This document shows positions 1 to 11,784 of a stretch of DNA of 64,000 nt, piece after piece. The notes under the pieces were generated by a model. It saw only the letters and a list, made by a program, of their open reading frames with translations, ran no database searches and was not told the DNA's origin. Position numbers and translations under genes: made by a program. The stretch covers positions 23,405,501-23,469,500 of the forward strand of contig CP114481.1 in NCBI GenBank assembly GCA_027186245.1, written 5' to 3'. The DNA comes from Coriaria nepalensis (taxonomy: Eukaryota; Streptophyta; Magnoliopsida; Cucurbitales; Coriariaceae). How positions within the stretch are numbered: the first letter of the stretch is position 1; the number at the start of each line of letters is the position of its first letter.

Positions 1-2948
1 ATAGAATTGGTTCGAAGTGCGTTCCAACAATTTAATGATATAAAAAGACTGAATGATATACTTTTTAAGGCTAAAATAATGCATTGTTGTCGTCAATAAG
101 TTAATTGCAAGTTATGTAAAAAAATCATGTTTGAGGGGCAACAATAGAATTCGTTCAACTTAATTTAGAATGATTTAATGACTGGATGAGACTCAATGAC
201 ATGACTTTAAGGCTAAACAAATGCACTGTTGCCTTCGATAGATTAACCGCAAGTTATGCACGAAAGTCATGTTTAAAGGCCGAATTTCGTTCGAAGCGAT
301 TTAGAATGATTTAATGACTAAAACAAAACGCAATAATATGATTTTAAGGCTAAAAAAATGCAAAGTTGCCTTCAATAGATCAATTGCAACTTATACATGA
401 AAGTCGTGTCTTAAATGCAAAAAAAGAATTGGTTTGAGGTGCTTTCAAACAATTTAATGATATAAAAGGACTGAATGATATGCTTTTTAAAGCTAAAATA
501 ATGCATTGTTGTCTTCAATAGATTAATTGCAAGTTATGTAAGAAAATCATGTTTGAAGGGCGAACAGAGAGTTCGTTCAAATTAATTTAGAATGATTTAT
601 TGACTAGAAGAGACTCAATGACATGACCTTAAGGCTAAACAAATGCATTGTTGCCTTCAATAGATTAACTGCAAGTTATGCACGAAAGTCATGTTTGAAG
701 GCCGAATTTCGTTCGAAGTAATTTAGAATGATTCAATGACTAAAAGAGACGCAATACTATGACTTTAAGGCTAAAAAAATGCATAGTTGCCTTCAATAGA
801 TCAATTGCAACTTATGCATGAAAGTCGTGTCTTAAATGGAAAAATAGAATTGGTTCGAGGTGCTTTCAAACAGTTTAATGATACAAAAAGACTGAATGAT
901 ATGCTTTCTAAGGCTAAAATAATGCATTGTTGTCTTCAATAGATTAATTGCAAGTTATGTAAGAAAATCATGTTTGGAGGGCGAAAATAAAATTCCTTCG
1001 AATAAATTTAGAATGATTTATTGACTAGAAGAGACTCAGTTACATGACCTTAAGGCTAAACAAATGCATTGTTGCCTTCAGTAGATCACCTGCAAGTTAT
1101 GCAACAAAGTCATCTCTAGAGGCCGAATTTCGTTCGAAGTAATTTAGAATGATTTAATAACTAAAAGACAAGTAATAATATGACTTTAAGGCTAAAAAAA
1201 TGCATGGTTGCTTTCAATAGATCAATTGCAACTTATGTATGAAAGTCCTGTCTTAAATGCAAAAATAGAATTGGTTCGAAGTGCGTTCCAACAATTTAAT
1301 GATATGAAAAGACTGAATGATATACTTTTTAAGGCTAAAATAATGCATTGTTGTCGTCAATAAGTTAATTGCAAGTTATGTAAGAAAATCATGTTTGAGG
1401 GGCAGCAATAGAATTCGTTCAATTTAATTTAGAATGATTTAATGACTGGATGAGACTCAATGACATGACTTTAAGGCTAAACAAATGCACTATTGCCTTC
1501 GATAGATTAACTGCAAGTTATGCACAAAGGTCATGTTTAAAGGCTGAATTTCGTTCGAAGCGATTTAGAATGATTTAATGACTAAAAGAAACGCAATAAT
1601 ATGATTTTAAAGCTAAAAAAATGCAAAGTTGCCTTCAATAGATCAATTGCAACTTATGCATGAAAGTCATGTCTTAAATGCAAAAACAGAATTGGTTCGA
1701 GGTGCTTTCAAACAATTTCATGATATAAAAAGACTGAATGATATGCTTTTTTAAGCTAAAATAATGCATTGTTGTCTTCAATAGATTAATTGCAAGTTAT
1801 GTAAGAAAATCATGTTTGAAGGGCGAAAATAGAATTCGTTCAAATTAATTTAGAATGATTTATTGACTAGAAGAGACTCAATGACATGACCTTAAGGCTA
1901 AACAAATGCATTGTTTCCTTCAATAGATTAACTGCAAGTTATGCACGAAAGTCATGTTTCAAGGCCGACTTTCGTTCGAAGTAATTTCGAATGATATAAT
2001 GACTAAAATAGACTCAATACTATGAATTTAAGGCTAAAAAAATGCATAGTAGCCTTCAATAGATCAATTGCAACTTATGCATGAAAGTCGTGTCTTAAAT
2101 GGAAAAATAGAAATGGTTCGAGGTGCTTTCAAACAATTTAATGATACAAAAAGACTGAATGATATGCTTTCTAAGGCTAAAATAATGCATTGTTGTCTTC
2201 AATAGATTAATTGCAAGTTATGTAAGAAAATCATGTTTGGAGGGCGAAAATAAAATTCCTTCGAATAAATTTAGAATGATTTATTGACTAGAAGAGACTC
2301 AGTTACATGACTTTAAGGCTAAACAAATGCATTGTTGCCTTCAGTAGATCAACTGCAAGTTATGCAGGAAAGTCATCTCTAGAGGCCGAATTTCGTTCGA
2401 AGTAATTTAGAATGATTTAATAACTAAAAGACAAGCAATAATATGACTTTAAGGCTAAAAAAATAAAGAGTTGCCTTCAATAGATCAATTACAACTTAAG
2501 CATGAAAGTCGTGTCTTAAATGCAAAAATAGAATTGGTTCGAGGTGCTTTCAAACAATTTAATGATACAAAAAGACTGAATGATATGCTTTCTAGGGCTA
2601 AAATAATGCATTGTTGTCTTCAATAGATTAATTGCAAGTTATGTAAGAAAATCATGTTTGAAGGGTGAAAAAAAAATTCGTTCGAATAAATTCAGAATGA
2701 TTTATTGACTAGAAGAGAATCAGTTACATGACTTTAAGGCTAAACAAATGCATTGTTGCCTTCAGTAGATCAACTGCAAGTTATGCAGGAAAGTCATGTC
2801 TAGAGGCCGAATTTTGTTCGAAGTAATTTAAAATGATTTAATGACTAAAACACAAGCAATAATATGACTTTAAGGCTAAAAAAATGCATAGTTGCCTTCA
2901 ATAGATCAATTGCAACTTATACATGAAAGTCGTGTCTTAAATGCAAAA
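1..2948. repeat. Domain 1: 3-unit HOR (1263 bp) in two copies, plus one unit
   Basis: Units start at 1, 423, 844, 1265, 1686, 2107 and 2528. Units 1-3 pair with units 4-6 at a 1263-1264 bp offset. The first of each trio has GTGCGTTCCAACAATTT and TTGTCGTCAATAAG in A and GACTGGATGAG in B. The second has an ATAAAAAG-type A. The third has ATACAAAAAG with CTTTCTAAGGC in A and TTACATGAC in B. The seventh unit (2528) resembles the third type. The window opens exactly at an A start, so the array surely continues to the left. Confidence 0.88.
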
Positions 2949-4362
2949 ATAGAATTGGTTCGAGGTGCTTTCAAACAATTTAATGATATAAAAAGACTGA
3001 ATGATATGCTTTTTAAGGCTAAAATAATGCATTGTTGTCTTCAATAGATTAATTGCAAGTTATGTAAGAAAATCATGTTTGAAGGGCGAAAATAGAATTT
3101 GTTCAAATAAATTTAGAATGATTTATTGACTAGAAGAGACTCAATGACATGACCTTAAGGCTAAACAAATGCATTGTTGCCTTCAATAGATTAACTGCAA
3201 GTTATGTACGAAAGTCGTGTTTGAAGGCCGAATTTCGTTCGAAGTAATTTAGAATGATTTAATGACTAAAAGAGACGCAATACTATGACTTTAAGGCTAA
3301 AAAAATACATGGTTGCCATCAATAGATCAATTGCAACTTATGCCTGAAGTCGTGTCTAAAATGCAAAAATAGAATTGGTTCGAAGTGCTTTCAGACAATT
3401 TAATGATATACAAAGACTGAATGATATGCTTTTGAAGGCTCAAATAATGCATTGTTGTCTTCAATAGATTATTTGCAAGTTATGTAAGAAAATCATGTTT
3501 GAAGGGCGAAAATAGAATTCATACGAATAAAGTTAGAATGATTTATTGACTAGAAGAGACTCAGTAACATGACTTTAAGGATAATCAAATGCATTGTTGC
3601 CTTTAGTAGATCAACTGCAACTTATGCAGGAAAGTCATGTCTAGAGGTCGAATTTCGTTCGAAGTAATTTAGAATGATTTAATGACTAAAAGACAAGCAA
3701 TAATATGACTTTAAGGCTAAAAAAATGCATAGTTGCCTTCAATAGATCAATTACAAGTTATGCATGAAAGTCGTGTCTTAAATGCAAAAATAGAATTGGT
3801 TCGATGTGCTTTCCAACAATTTAATGATATGAAAAGACTGAATGGTATACTTTTTAAAGCTAAAATAATGCATTGTTGTCGTCAATAAGTTAATTGCAAG
3901 TTATGTAAGAAAATCATGTTTGAAGGGTGAAAATAGAATTCATTCAACTTAATTTAGAATGATTTAATGACTGGATGAGACTCAATGACATGACTTTAAG
4001 GCTAAACAAATGCATTGTTGCCTTCGATAGATTAATTGCAAGTTATGCACGATAGTCATGTTTAAAGGCCGAATTTCGTTCGAAGCGATTTAGAATGATT
4101 TAATGACTAAAAGAAACCCAATAATATGATTTTAAGATTAAAAAAATGCATAGTTGCCTTCAGTAGATCAATTGCAACTTATGCATGAAAGTCCTGTCTT
4201 AAATGCAAAACTAGAATTGGTTCGAGGTGCTTTCAAACAATTTAATGATATAAAAAGACTGAATGATATGGTTTTTAAGGCTAAAATAATGCATTGTTGT
4301 CTTCAATAGATAAATTGCAAGCTATGTAAGAAAATCATGTTTGAAGGGCGAAAATAAAATTC

Positions 4363-7006
4363 ATTCGAATAAATTTAGAATGATTTATTGACTAGAAGAG
4401 ACTCAGTTACATGACTTTAAGGCTAAACAAATGCATTGTTGCCTTCAGTAGATCAACTGCAAGTTATGCAGGAAAGTCATGTCTAGAGGCCGAATTTCGT
4501 TCGAAGTAATTTAGAATGATTTAATGACTAAAACACAAGCCATAATATGACTTTAAGGCTAAAAAAATGCATAGTTGCCTTCAATAGATCAATTACAAGT
4601 TATGCATGAAAGTCGTGTCTTAAATGCAAAAATTGAATTGGTTCATTGTGCTTTCCAACAATTTAATGATATGAAAAGACTGAATGATATACTTTTTAAA
4701 GCTAAAATAATGCATTGTTGTCGTTAATAAGTTAATTGCAAGGTATGTAAGAAAATCATGTTTGAAGGGTGAAAATAGAATTCATTCAACTTAATTTAGG
4801 ATGATTTAATGACTGGATGAGACTCAATGACATGACTTTAAGGCTAAGCAAATGCATTGTTGCCTTCGATAGATTAATTGCAAGTTATGCACGATAGTCT
4901 TGTTTAAAGGCCGAATTTCGTTCGAAGCGATTTAGAATGATTTAATGACTAAAAGAAACGCAATAATATGATTTTAGGGCTAAAAAAATGCATAGTTGCC
5001 TTCAATAGATCAATTGCAACTTATGCATGAAAGTCGTGTCTTAAATGCAAAAATAGAATTGGTTCGAGGTGCTTTCAAACAATTTAATGATACAAAAAGA
5101 CTGAATGATATGCTTTCTAAGGCTAAAATAATGCATTGTTGTCTTCAATAGATTAATTGCAAGTTATGTAAGAAAATCATGTTTGAAGGGCGAAAATAGA
5201 ATTCGTTCAAATTAGTTTAGAATGATTTATTCACTAGAAGAGACTCAATGGCATGACCTTAAGGCTAAACAAATGCATTGTTGCCTTCCATAGATTAACT
5301 GCAAGTTATGCACGAAAGTCATGTTTGAATGTCGAATTTCGTTCGAAGTAATTTAGAATGATTTAATGACTAAAAGAGACGCAATACTATGACTTTAAGG
5401 CTAAAAAAATGCATAGTTGCCTTCAATAGATCAATTGCAACTTATGCATGAAAGTCGTGTCTTAAATGGAAAAATAGAATTGGTTCGAGGTGCTTTCAAA
5501 CAATTTAATGATACAAAAAGACTGAATGATATGCTTTCTAAGGCTAAAATAATGCATTGTTGTCTTCAATAGATTAATTGCAAGTTATGTAAGAAAATCA
5601 TGTTTGGAGGGCGAAAATAAAATTCGTTCGAATAAATTTAGAATGATTTATTGACTAGAAGAGACTCAGTTACATGACTTTAAGGCTAAACAAATGCATT
5701 GTTGCCTTCAGTAGATCAACTGCAAGTTATGCAGGAAAGTCATGTCTAGAGGCCGAATTTCGTTCGAAGTAATTTAGAATGATTTAATGACTAAAACACA
5801 AGCCATAATATGACTTTAAGGCTAAAAAAATGCATAGTTGCCTTCAATAGATCAATTACAAGTTATGCATGAAAGTCGTGTCTTAAATGCAAAAATTGAA
5901 TTGGTTCATTGTGCTTTCCAACAATTTAATGATATGAAAAGACTGAATGATATACTTTTTAAAGCTAAAATAATGCATTGTTGTCGTTAATAAGTTAATT
6001 GCAAGGTATGTAAGAAAATCATGTTTGAAGGGTGAAAATAGAATTCATTCAACTTAATTTAGGATGATTTAATGACTGGATGAGACTCAATGACATGACT
6101 TTAAGGCTAAGCAAATGCATTGTTGCCTTCGATAGATTAATTGCAAGTTATGCACGATAGTCTTGTTTAAAGGCCGAATTTCGTTCGAAGCGATTTAGAA
6201 TGATTTAATGACTAAAAGAAACGCAATAATATGATTTTAGGGCTAAAAAAATGCATAGTTGCCTTCAATAGATCAATTGCAACTTATGCATGAAAGTCGT
6301 GTCTTAAATGCAAAAATAGAATTGGTTCGAGGTGCTTTCAAACAATTTAATGATACAAAAAGACTGAATGATATGCTTTCTAAGGCTAAAATAATGCATT
6401 GTTGTCTTCAATAGATTAATTGCAAGTTATGTAAGAAAATCATGTTTGAAGGGCGAAAATAGAATTCGTTCAAATTAGTTTAGAATGATTTATTGACTAG
6501 AAGAGACTCAATGGCATGACCTTAAGGCTAAACAAATGCATTGTTGCCTTCAATAGATTAACTGCAAGTTATGCACGAAAGTCATGTTTGAATGTCGAAT
6601 TTCGTTCGAAGTAATTTAGAATGATTTAATGACTAAAAGAGACGCAATACTATGACTTTAAGGCTAAAAAAATGCATAGTTGCCTTCAATAGATCAATTG
6701 CAACTTATGCATGAAAGTCGTGTCTTAAATGGAAAAATAGAATTGGTTCGAGGTGCTTTCAAACAATTTAATGATACAAAAAGACTGAATGATATGCTTT
6801 CTAAGGCTAAAATAATGCATTGTTGTCTTCAATAGATTAATTGCAAGTTATGTAAGAAAATCATGTTTGGAGGGCGAAAATAAAATTCGTTCGAATAAAT
6901 TTAGAATGATTTATTGACTAGAAGAGACTCAGTTACATGACTTTAAGGCTAAACAAATGCATTGTTGCCTTCAGTAGATCAACTGCAAGTTATGCAGGAA
7001 AGTCAT
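4363..7006. repeat. Nested tandem duplication, 1263-bp period (3 units)
   Basis: Bases 4363-5743 match 5626-7006 at an offset of exactly 1263 bp, so the tract is about 2.1 copies of a three-unit block. It is recognised by TTGAATTGGTTCATTG at 4632 and 5895, by TCACGATAGTCTTG-type B subunits, and by CAAATTAGTTTAG in the B subunits of units 5053 and 6316. The copies differ at few sites, for example TTATTCACTAG versus TTATTGACTAG and CTTCCATAG versus CTTCAATAG. The left limit is a base difference near 4362; the right limit is GTCATGTCT versus GTCATCTCT. Confidence 0.82.
5409..5449. other. Near-perfect dyad in subunit C (potential hairpin/cruciform)
   Basis: The left arm ATGCATAGTTGC (5409-5420) and right arm GCAACTTATGCAT (5437-5449) are inverted complements over 12 bp, apart from one extra T in the right arm. 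They are separated by 16 bases. The dyad recurs in most C subunits, so it occurs at roughly 421-bp spacing over much of the window. A and B have only weak versions because GCAAC is replaced by GCAAG. Some C variants also break it, for example ATGCACGGTTGC in the left arm (34-45 kb) or ACAAG in the right arm. Any role in chromatin or strand extrusion is inference. Confidence 0.75.
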
Positions 7007-7863
7007 CTCTAGAGGCCGAATTTCGTTCGAAGTAATTTAGAATGATTTAATAACTAAAAGACAAGCAATAATATGACTTCAAGGCTAAAAAAATGCGTGG
7101 TTGCTTTCAATAGATCAATTGCAACTTATGCATGAAAGTCCTGTCTTAAATGCAAAAATAGAATTTGTTCGAAGTGCGTTCCAAGAATTTAATGATATGA
7201 AAAGACTGAATGATATACTTTTTAAGGCTAAAATAATGCATTGTTGTCGCCAATAAGTTAATTGCAAGTTATGTAAGAAAATCATGTTTGAGGGGCAACA
7301 ATAGAATTCGTTCAACTTAATTTAGAATGATTTAATGACTGGATGAGACTCAATGACATGACTTTAAGGCTAAACAAATGCACTGTTGCCTTCGACAGAT
7401 TAACTGCAAGTTGTGCACGAAAGTCATGTTTAAAGGCCGAATTTCGTTCGAAACGATTTAGAATGATTGAATGACTAAAAGAAATGGAATAATATGATTT
7501 TAAGGCTAAAAAAATGCAAAGTTGCCTTCAATAGATCAATTGCAACTTTTGCATGAAAGTCGTGTCTTAAATGCAAAAACAGAATTGGTACGAAGTGCTT
7601 TCAAACAATTTAATGATATAAAAAGACTGAATGATATGCTTTTTAAGGCTAAAATAATGCATTGTTGTCTTCAATAGATTAATTGCAAGTTATGTAAGAA
7701 AATCATGTTTCAAGGGCGAAAATAGAATTCGTTCAACATAATTTAGAATGATTTAATGACTGGATGAGACTCAATGACATGAGTTTAAGGCTAAATAAAT
7801 GCATTGTTGCCTTTAGTAGATCAACTGCAAGTTATGCACGAAAGTAATGTTTAAAGGCCGAAT

Positions 7864-7878
7864 TTCGTTCGAAGCGAT
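7864..7878 (+). other. CENP-B-box-like motif in subunit C (partial match)
   Basis: TTCGTTCGAAGCGAT fits TTCG-N4-A-N2-CG of the mammalian CENP-B box core (TTCG-N4-A-N2-CGGG) but has AT in place of the final GG. The match exists only in C copies reading GAAGCGAT; the common GAAGTAAT and GAAGTGAT forms lose the second CG. B subunits also begin with TTCG but do not continue the match. The CENP-B box is defined for mammals and the host here is unknown, so this may be chance. Confidence 0.3.
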
Positions 7879-7999
7879 TTAGAATGATTTAATGACTAAA
7901 AGAGACCCAATAATATGATTATCAGGCTAACAAAATGCATAGTTGCCTTCAATAGTTCAATTGCAACTTATGCATGAAAGTCGTGTCTTAAATGTAAAA

Positions 8000-8142
8000 A
8001 TAGAATTGGTTCGAAGTGCTTTCAAACAATTTAATGATATAAAAAGACTGAATGATATGCTTTTTAAGGCTAAAATAATGCATTGTTGTCTTCAATAGAT
8101 TAATTGCAAGTTATGTAAGAAAATCATGTTTGAAGGGCGAAA
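8000..8142 (+). repeat. Subunit A (143 bp), reference copy
   Basis: It starts ATAGAATTGGTTCGAAGTGC and is marked by AAAGACTGAATGATATGC, TAAAATAATGCATTGTTG and TTATGTAAGAAAATCATG. A main polymorphism across the window is the block after TTTCAAACAATTTAATGATA: ATAAAAAG, ATGAAAAG or ATACAAAAAG. A second form reads TTGTCGTCAATAAG instead of TTGTCTTCAATAG and is common at 1-13 kb. These A variants are the easiest markers for following higher-order repeats. Confidence 0.93.
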
Positions 8143-8277
8143 ATAGAATTTGTTCAAATAAATTTAGAATGATTTATTGACTAGAAGAGACTCAATGACA
8201 TGACCTTAAGGCTAAACAAATGCATTGTTGCCTTCAATAGATTAACTGCAAGTTATGTACGAAAGTCATGTTTGAAG
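8143..8277 (+). repeat. Subunit B (135 bp), reference copy
   Basis: This is the shortest subunit. It has GAATT(C/T)GTTC at the start, TTTAGAATGATTTATTGACT, then GACTCAATGACATGAC and TAAACAAATGCATTGTTG. B is the most variable subunit, with regional forms: GACTGGATGAGACTC (1-21 kb), GACTAGAAGAGACTCAG (throughout), GATAAGGAGAGACTC (33-48 kb), TACTTAATTTGGAATAATTT (49-58 kb) and GACTCATAGACATGAC (49-63 kb). Each form clusters in a stretch of the array, as expected if homogenisation is local. Confidence 0.92.
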
Positions 8278-8420
8278 GCCGAATTTCGTTCGAAGTAATT
8301 TAGAATGATTTAATGACTAAAAGAGACGCAATACTATGACTTTAAGGCTAAAAAAATACATGGTTGCCATCAATAGATCAATTGCAACTTATGCCTGAAA
8401 GTCGTGTCTAAAATGCAAAA
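8278..8420 (+). repeat. Subunit C (143 bp), reference copy
   Basis: It starts CCGAATTTCGTTCGAAGTAA or ...GCGA, followed by TTTAGAATGATTTAATGACT, AAAAGAGACGCAATA, GGCTAAAAAAATGC and GTCGTGTCTTAAATGC, and ends in an A-rich run leading into the next A. Most C copies carry the dyad described at 5409-5449; this copy has the weaker form (ATACATGGTTGCC). Regional forms include GATTATCAGGC (7.9-21 kb), CACGGTTGCCTTCAAAAG (34-45 kb) and a 20-bp-deleted form near 58-61 kb. Confidence 0.92.
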
Positions 8421-10766
8421 ATAGAATTGGTTCGAAGTGCTTTCAGACAATTTAATGATATACAAAGACTGAATGATATGCTTTTGAAGGCTCAAATAAT
8501 GCATTGTTGTCTTCAATAGATTATTTGCAAGTTATGTAAGAAAATCATGTTTGAAGGGCGAAAATAGAATTCATACGAATAAAGTTAGAATGATTTATTG
8601 ACTAGAAGAGACTCAGTAACATGACTTTAAGGATAATCAAATGCATTGTTGCCTTTAGTAGATCAACTGCAACTTATGCAGGAAAGTCATGTCTAGAGGT
8701 CGAATTTCGTTCGAAGTAATTTAGAATGATTTAATGACTAAAAGACAAGCAATAATATGACTTTAAGGCTAAAAAAATGCATAGTTGCCTTCAATAGATC
8801 AATTACAAGTTATGCATGAAAGTCGTGTCTTAAATGCAAAAATAGAATTGGTTCGATGTGCTTTCCAACAATTTAATGATATGAAAAGACTGAATGATAT
8901 ACTTTTTAAAGCTAAAATAATGCATTGTTGTCGTCAATAAGTTAATTGCAAGTTATGTAAGAAAATCATGTTTGAAGGGTGAAAATAGAATTCATTCAAC
9001 TTAATTTAGAATGATTTAATGACTGGATGAGACTCAATGACATGACTTTAAGGCTAAACAAATGCATTGTTGCCTTCGATAGATTAATTGCAAGTTATGC
9101 ACGATAGTCATGTTTAAAGGCCGAATTTCGTTCGAAGCGATTTAGAATGATTTAATGACTAAAAGAAACCCAATAATATGATTTTAAGATTAAAGAAATG
9201 CATAGTTGCCTTCAATAGATCAATTGCAACTTATGCATGAAAGTCCTGTCTTAAATGCAAAACTAGAATTGGTTCGAGGTGCTTTCAAACAATTTAATGA
9301 TATAAAAAGACTGAATGATATGGTTTTTAAGGCTAAAATAATGCATTGTTGTCTTCAATAGATAAATTGCAAGCTATGTAAGAAAATCATGTTTGAAGGG
9401 CGAAAATAAAATTCATTCGAATAAATTTAGAATGATTTATTGACTAGAAGATACTCAGTTACATGACTTTAAGGCTAAACAAATGCATTGTTGCCTTCAG
9501 TAGATCAACTGCAAGTTATGCAGGAAAGTCATGTCTAGAGGCCGAATTTCGTTCGAAGTAATTTAGAATGATTTAATGACTAAAACACAAGCCATAATAT
9601 GACTTTAAGGCTAAAAAAATGCATAGTTGCCTTCAATAGATCAATTACAAGTTATGCATGAAAGTCGTGTCTTAAATGCAAAAATTGAATTGGTTCATTG
9701 TGCTTTCCAACAATTTAATGATATGAAAAGACTGAATGATATACTTTTTAAAGCTAAAATAATGCATTGTTGTCGTTAATAAGTTAATTGCAAGGTATGT
9801 AAGAAAATCATGTTTGAAGGGTGAAAATAGAATTCATTCAACTTAATTTAGGATGATTTAATGACTGGATGAGACTCAATGACATGACTTTAAGGCTAAG
9901 CAAATGCATTGTTGCCTTCGATAGATTAATTGCAAGTTATGCACGATAGTCTTGTTTAAAGGCCGAATTTCGTTCGAAGCGATTTAGAATGATTTAATGA
10001 CTAAAAGAAACGCAATAATATGATTTTAGGGCTAAAAAAATGCATAGTTGCCTTCAATAGATCAATTGCAACTTATGCATGAAAGTCGTGTCTTAAATGC
10101 AAAAATAGAATTGGTTCGAGGTGCTTTCAAACAATTTAATGATACAAAAAGACTGAATGATATGCTTTCTAAGGCTAAAATAATGCATTGTTGTCTTCAA
10201 TAGATTAATTGCAAGTTATGTAAGAAAATCATGTTTGAAGGGCGAAAATAGAATTCGTTCAAATTAGTTTAGAATGATTTATTGACTAGAAGAGACTCAA
10301 TGGCATGACCTTAAGGCTAAACAAATGCATTGTTGCCTTCAATAGATTAACTGCAAGTTATGCACGAAAGTCATGTTTAAAGGCCAAATTTCGTTCGAAG
10401 CGATTTAGAATGATTTAATGACTAAAAGAGACCCAATAATATGATTATCAGGCTAAAAAAATGCAAAGTTGCCTTCAATAGATCAATTGCAACTTATGCA
10501 TGAAAGTCGTGTCTTAAATGGAAAAATAGAATTGGTTCGAGGTACTTTCAAACAATTTAATGATACAAAAAGACTGAATGATATGCTTTCTAAGGCTAAA
10601 ATAATGCATTGTTGTCTTCAATAGATTAATTGCAAGTTATGTAAGAAAATCATGTTTGGAGGGCGAAAATAAAATTCGTTCGAATAAATTTAGAATGATT
10701 TATTGACTACAAGAGACTCAGTTACATTACTTTAAGGCTAAACAAATGCATTGTTGCCTTCAATAG

Positions 10767-10790
10767 TTCAATTGCAACTTATGCAAGAAA
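10767..10790 (+). repeat. C-type patch inside a B subunit
   Basis: In the B subunit of the unit at 10526, the usual ATCAACTGCAAGTTATG is replaced by TTCAATTGCAACTTATGC, the C-type sequence, and B sequence resumes at GTCATCTCTAGAGGCC. Unit length is unchanged (421 bp). This looks like a short conversion tract or a double crossover. The same patch is seen at 21864-21890. Confidence 0.7.
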
Positions 10791-11367
10791 GTCATCTCTA
10801 GAGGCCGAATTTCGTTCGAAGCAATTTAGAATGATTTAATAACCAAAAGACAAGCAATAATATGATTTTAAGGCTAAAAAAATGCATGGTTGCTCTCAAT
10901 AGATCAACTGCAACTTATGCATGAAAGTCCTGTCTTAAATGCAAAAATAGAATTGGTTCGAAGTGCGTTCCGACAATTTAATGATATGAATAGACTGAAT
11001 GATATTCTTTTTAAGGCTTAAATAATGCATTGTTGTCGTCAATAAGTTAATTGCAAGTTATGTAAGAAAATCATGTTTGAGGGGCAAAAATAGAATTCGT
11101 TCAACTTAATTTAGAATGATTTAATGACTGGATGAGACTCAATGACATGACTTTAAGGCTAAACAAATGCACTGTTGCCTTCGATAGATTAACTGCAAGT
11201 TATGCACGAAAGTCATGTTTAAAGGCCGAATTTCGTTCGAAACGATTTAGAATGATTTAATGACTAAAAGAAACGCAAAAATATGATTTTAAGGCTAAAA
11301 AAATGCAAAGTTGCCTTCAATAGATCAATTGCAACTTATGCATGAAAGTCGTGTCTTAAATGCAAAA

Positions 11368-11784
11368 ACAGAATTGGTTCGAGGTGCTTTCAAACAATTT
11401 AATGATATAAAAAGACTGACTGATATGCTTTTTAAAGCTAAAATAATGCATTGTTGTCTTCAATAGATTAATTGCAAGTTATGTAAGAAAATCATGTTTG
11501 ACGGGCGAAAATAGAATTCGTTCAAATTAATTTAGAATGATTTATTGACTAGAAGAGACTCAATGACATGACCTTAAGGCAAAACAAATGCACGCCTTCA
11601 ATAGATTAACTGCAAGTTATGCACGAAAGTCATGTTTGAATGTCGAATTTCGTTCGAAGTAATTTAGAATGATTTAATGACTAAAAGAGACGCAATACTA
11701 TGACTTTAAGGCTAAAAAAATGCATAGTTGCCTTCAATAGATCAATTGCAACTTATGCATGAAAGTCGTGTCTTAAATGGAAAA
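11368..11784 (+). repeat. 417-bp unit with a 4-base deletion
   Basis: The B subunit reads AAATGCACGCCTTC around 11588-11600 where others read AAATGCACTGTTGCCTTC, so TGTT is missing after 11593. This accounts for the 417-bp length and for the change in HOR offset from 5052 to 5048 bp. It was seen in this unit only. Confidence 0.85.

Larger units (their letters stand above)
2949..7999. repeat. Domain 2, copy 1 of a 12-unit HOR (~5.05 kb)
   Basis: Units start at 2949, 3369, 3790, 4211, 4632, 5053, 5474, 5895, 6316, 6737, 7158 and 7579. The block repeats at 8000-13047 with an offset of 5048-5052 bp. The match is clearest at 2949-5320 (with 8000-10372) and from about 6590 to 8140 (with about 11640-13190). 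Shared rare markers include ATGCCTGAA with TTTCAGACAATTT near 3350-3400 and TTGAATTGGTTCATTG at 4632. The middle, about 5320-6590, differs between copies because this copy holds a further internal duplication. Confidence 0.87.
8000..8420 (+). repeat. Reference 421-bp unit (A-B-C trimer)
   Basis: A clean example of the basic unit, chosen because it has no indels. The GAATT near each subunit's start lies at 8003 (A), 8146 (B) and 8281 (C), and the next A is at 8424, giving subunits of 143, 135 and 143 bp. The three subunits are related along their length. Their 3' halves (AAGGCTAAA, ATGCAT, TTCAATAGAT, then TTATG) are much more alike than their 5' halves. The trimer, not the ~140-bp subunit, is the unit that has been amplified, because A, B and C stay distinct across the window. 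Confidence 0.95.

Noticed and set aside
8131..8160. EcoRI-like GAATTC and palindromes TTCGAA and ATGCAT as possible functional sites.
   Set aside because: They are short palindromes that recur because the repeat recurs. They are useful as digestion markers, but nothing beyond the longer C dyad suggests function.
8143..8277. AATAAA-like polyadenylation signals and TATA-like boxes in the subunits (for example AAAATAAAATTCG at A/B boundaries).
   Set aside because: These are expected by chance in sequence of about 70% A+T and occur in many units without any associated gene structure.
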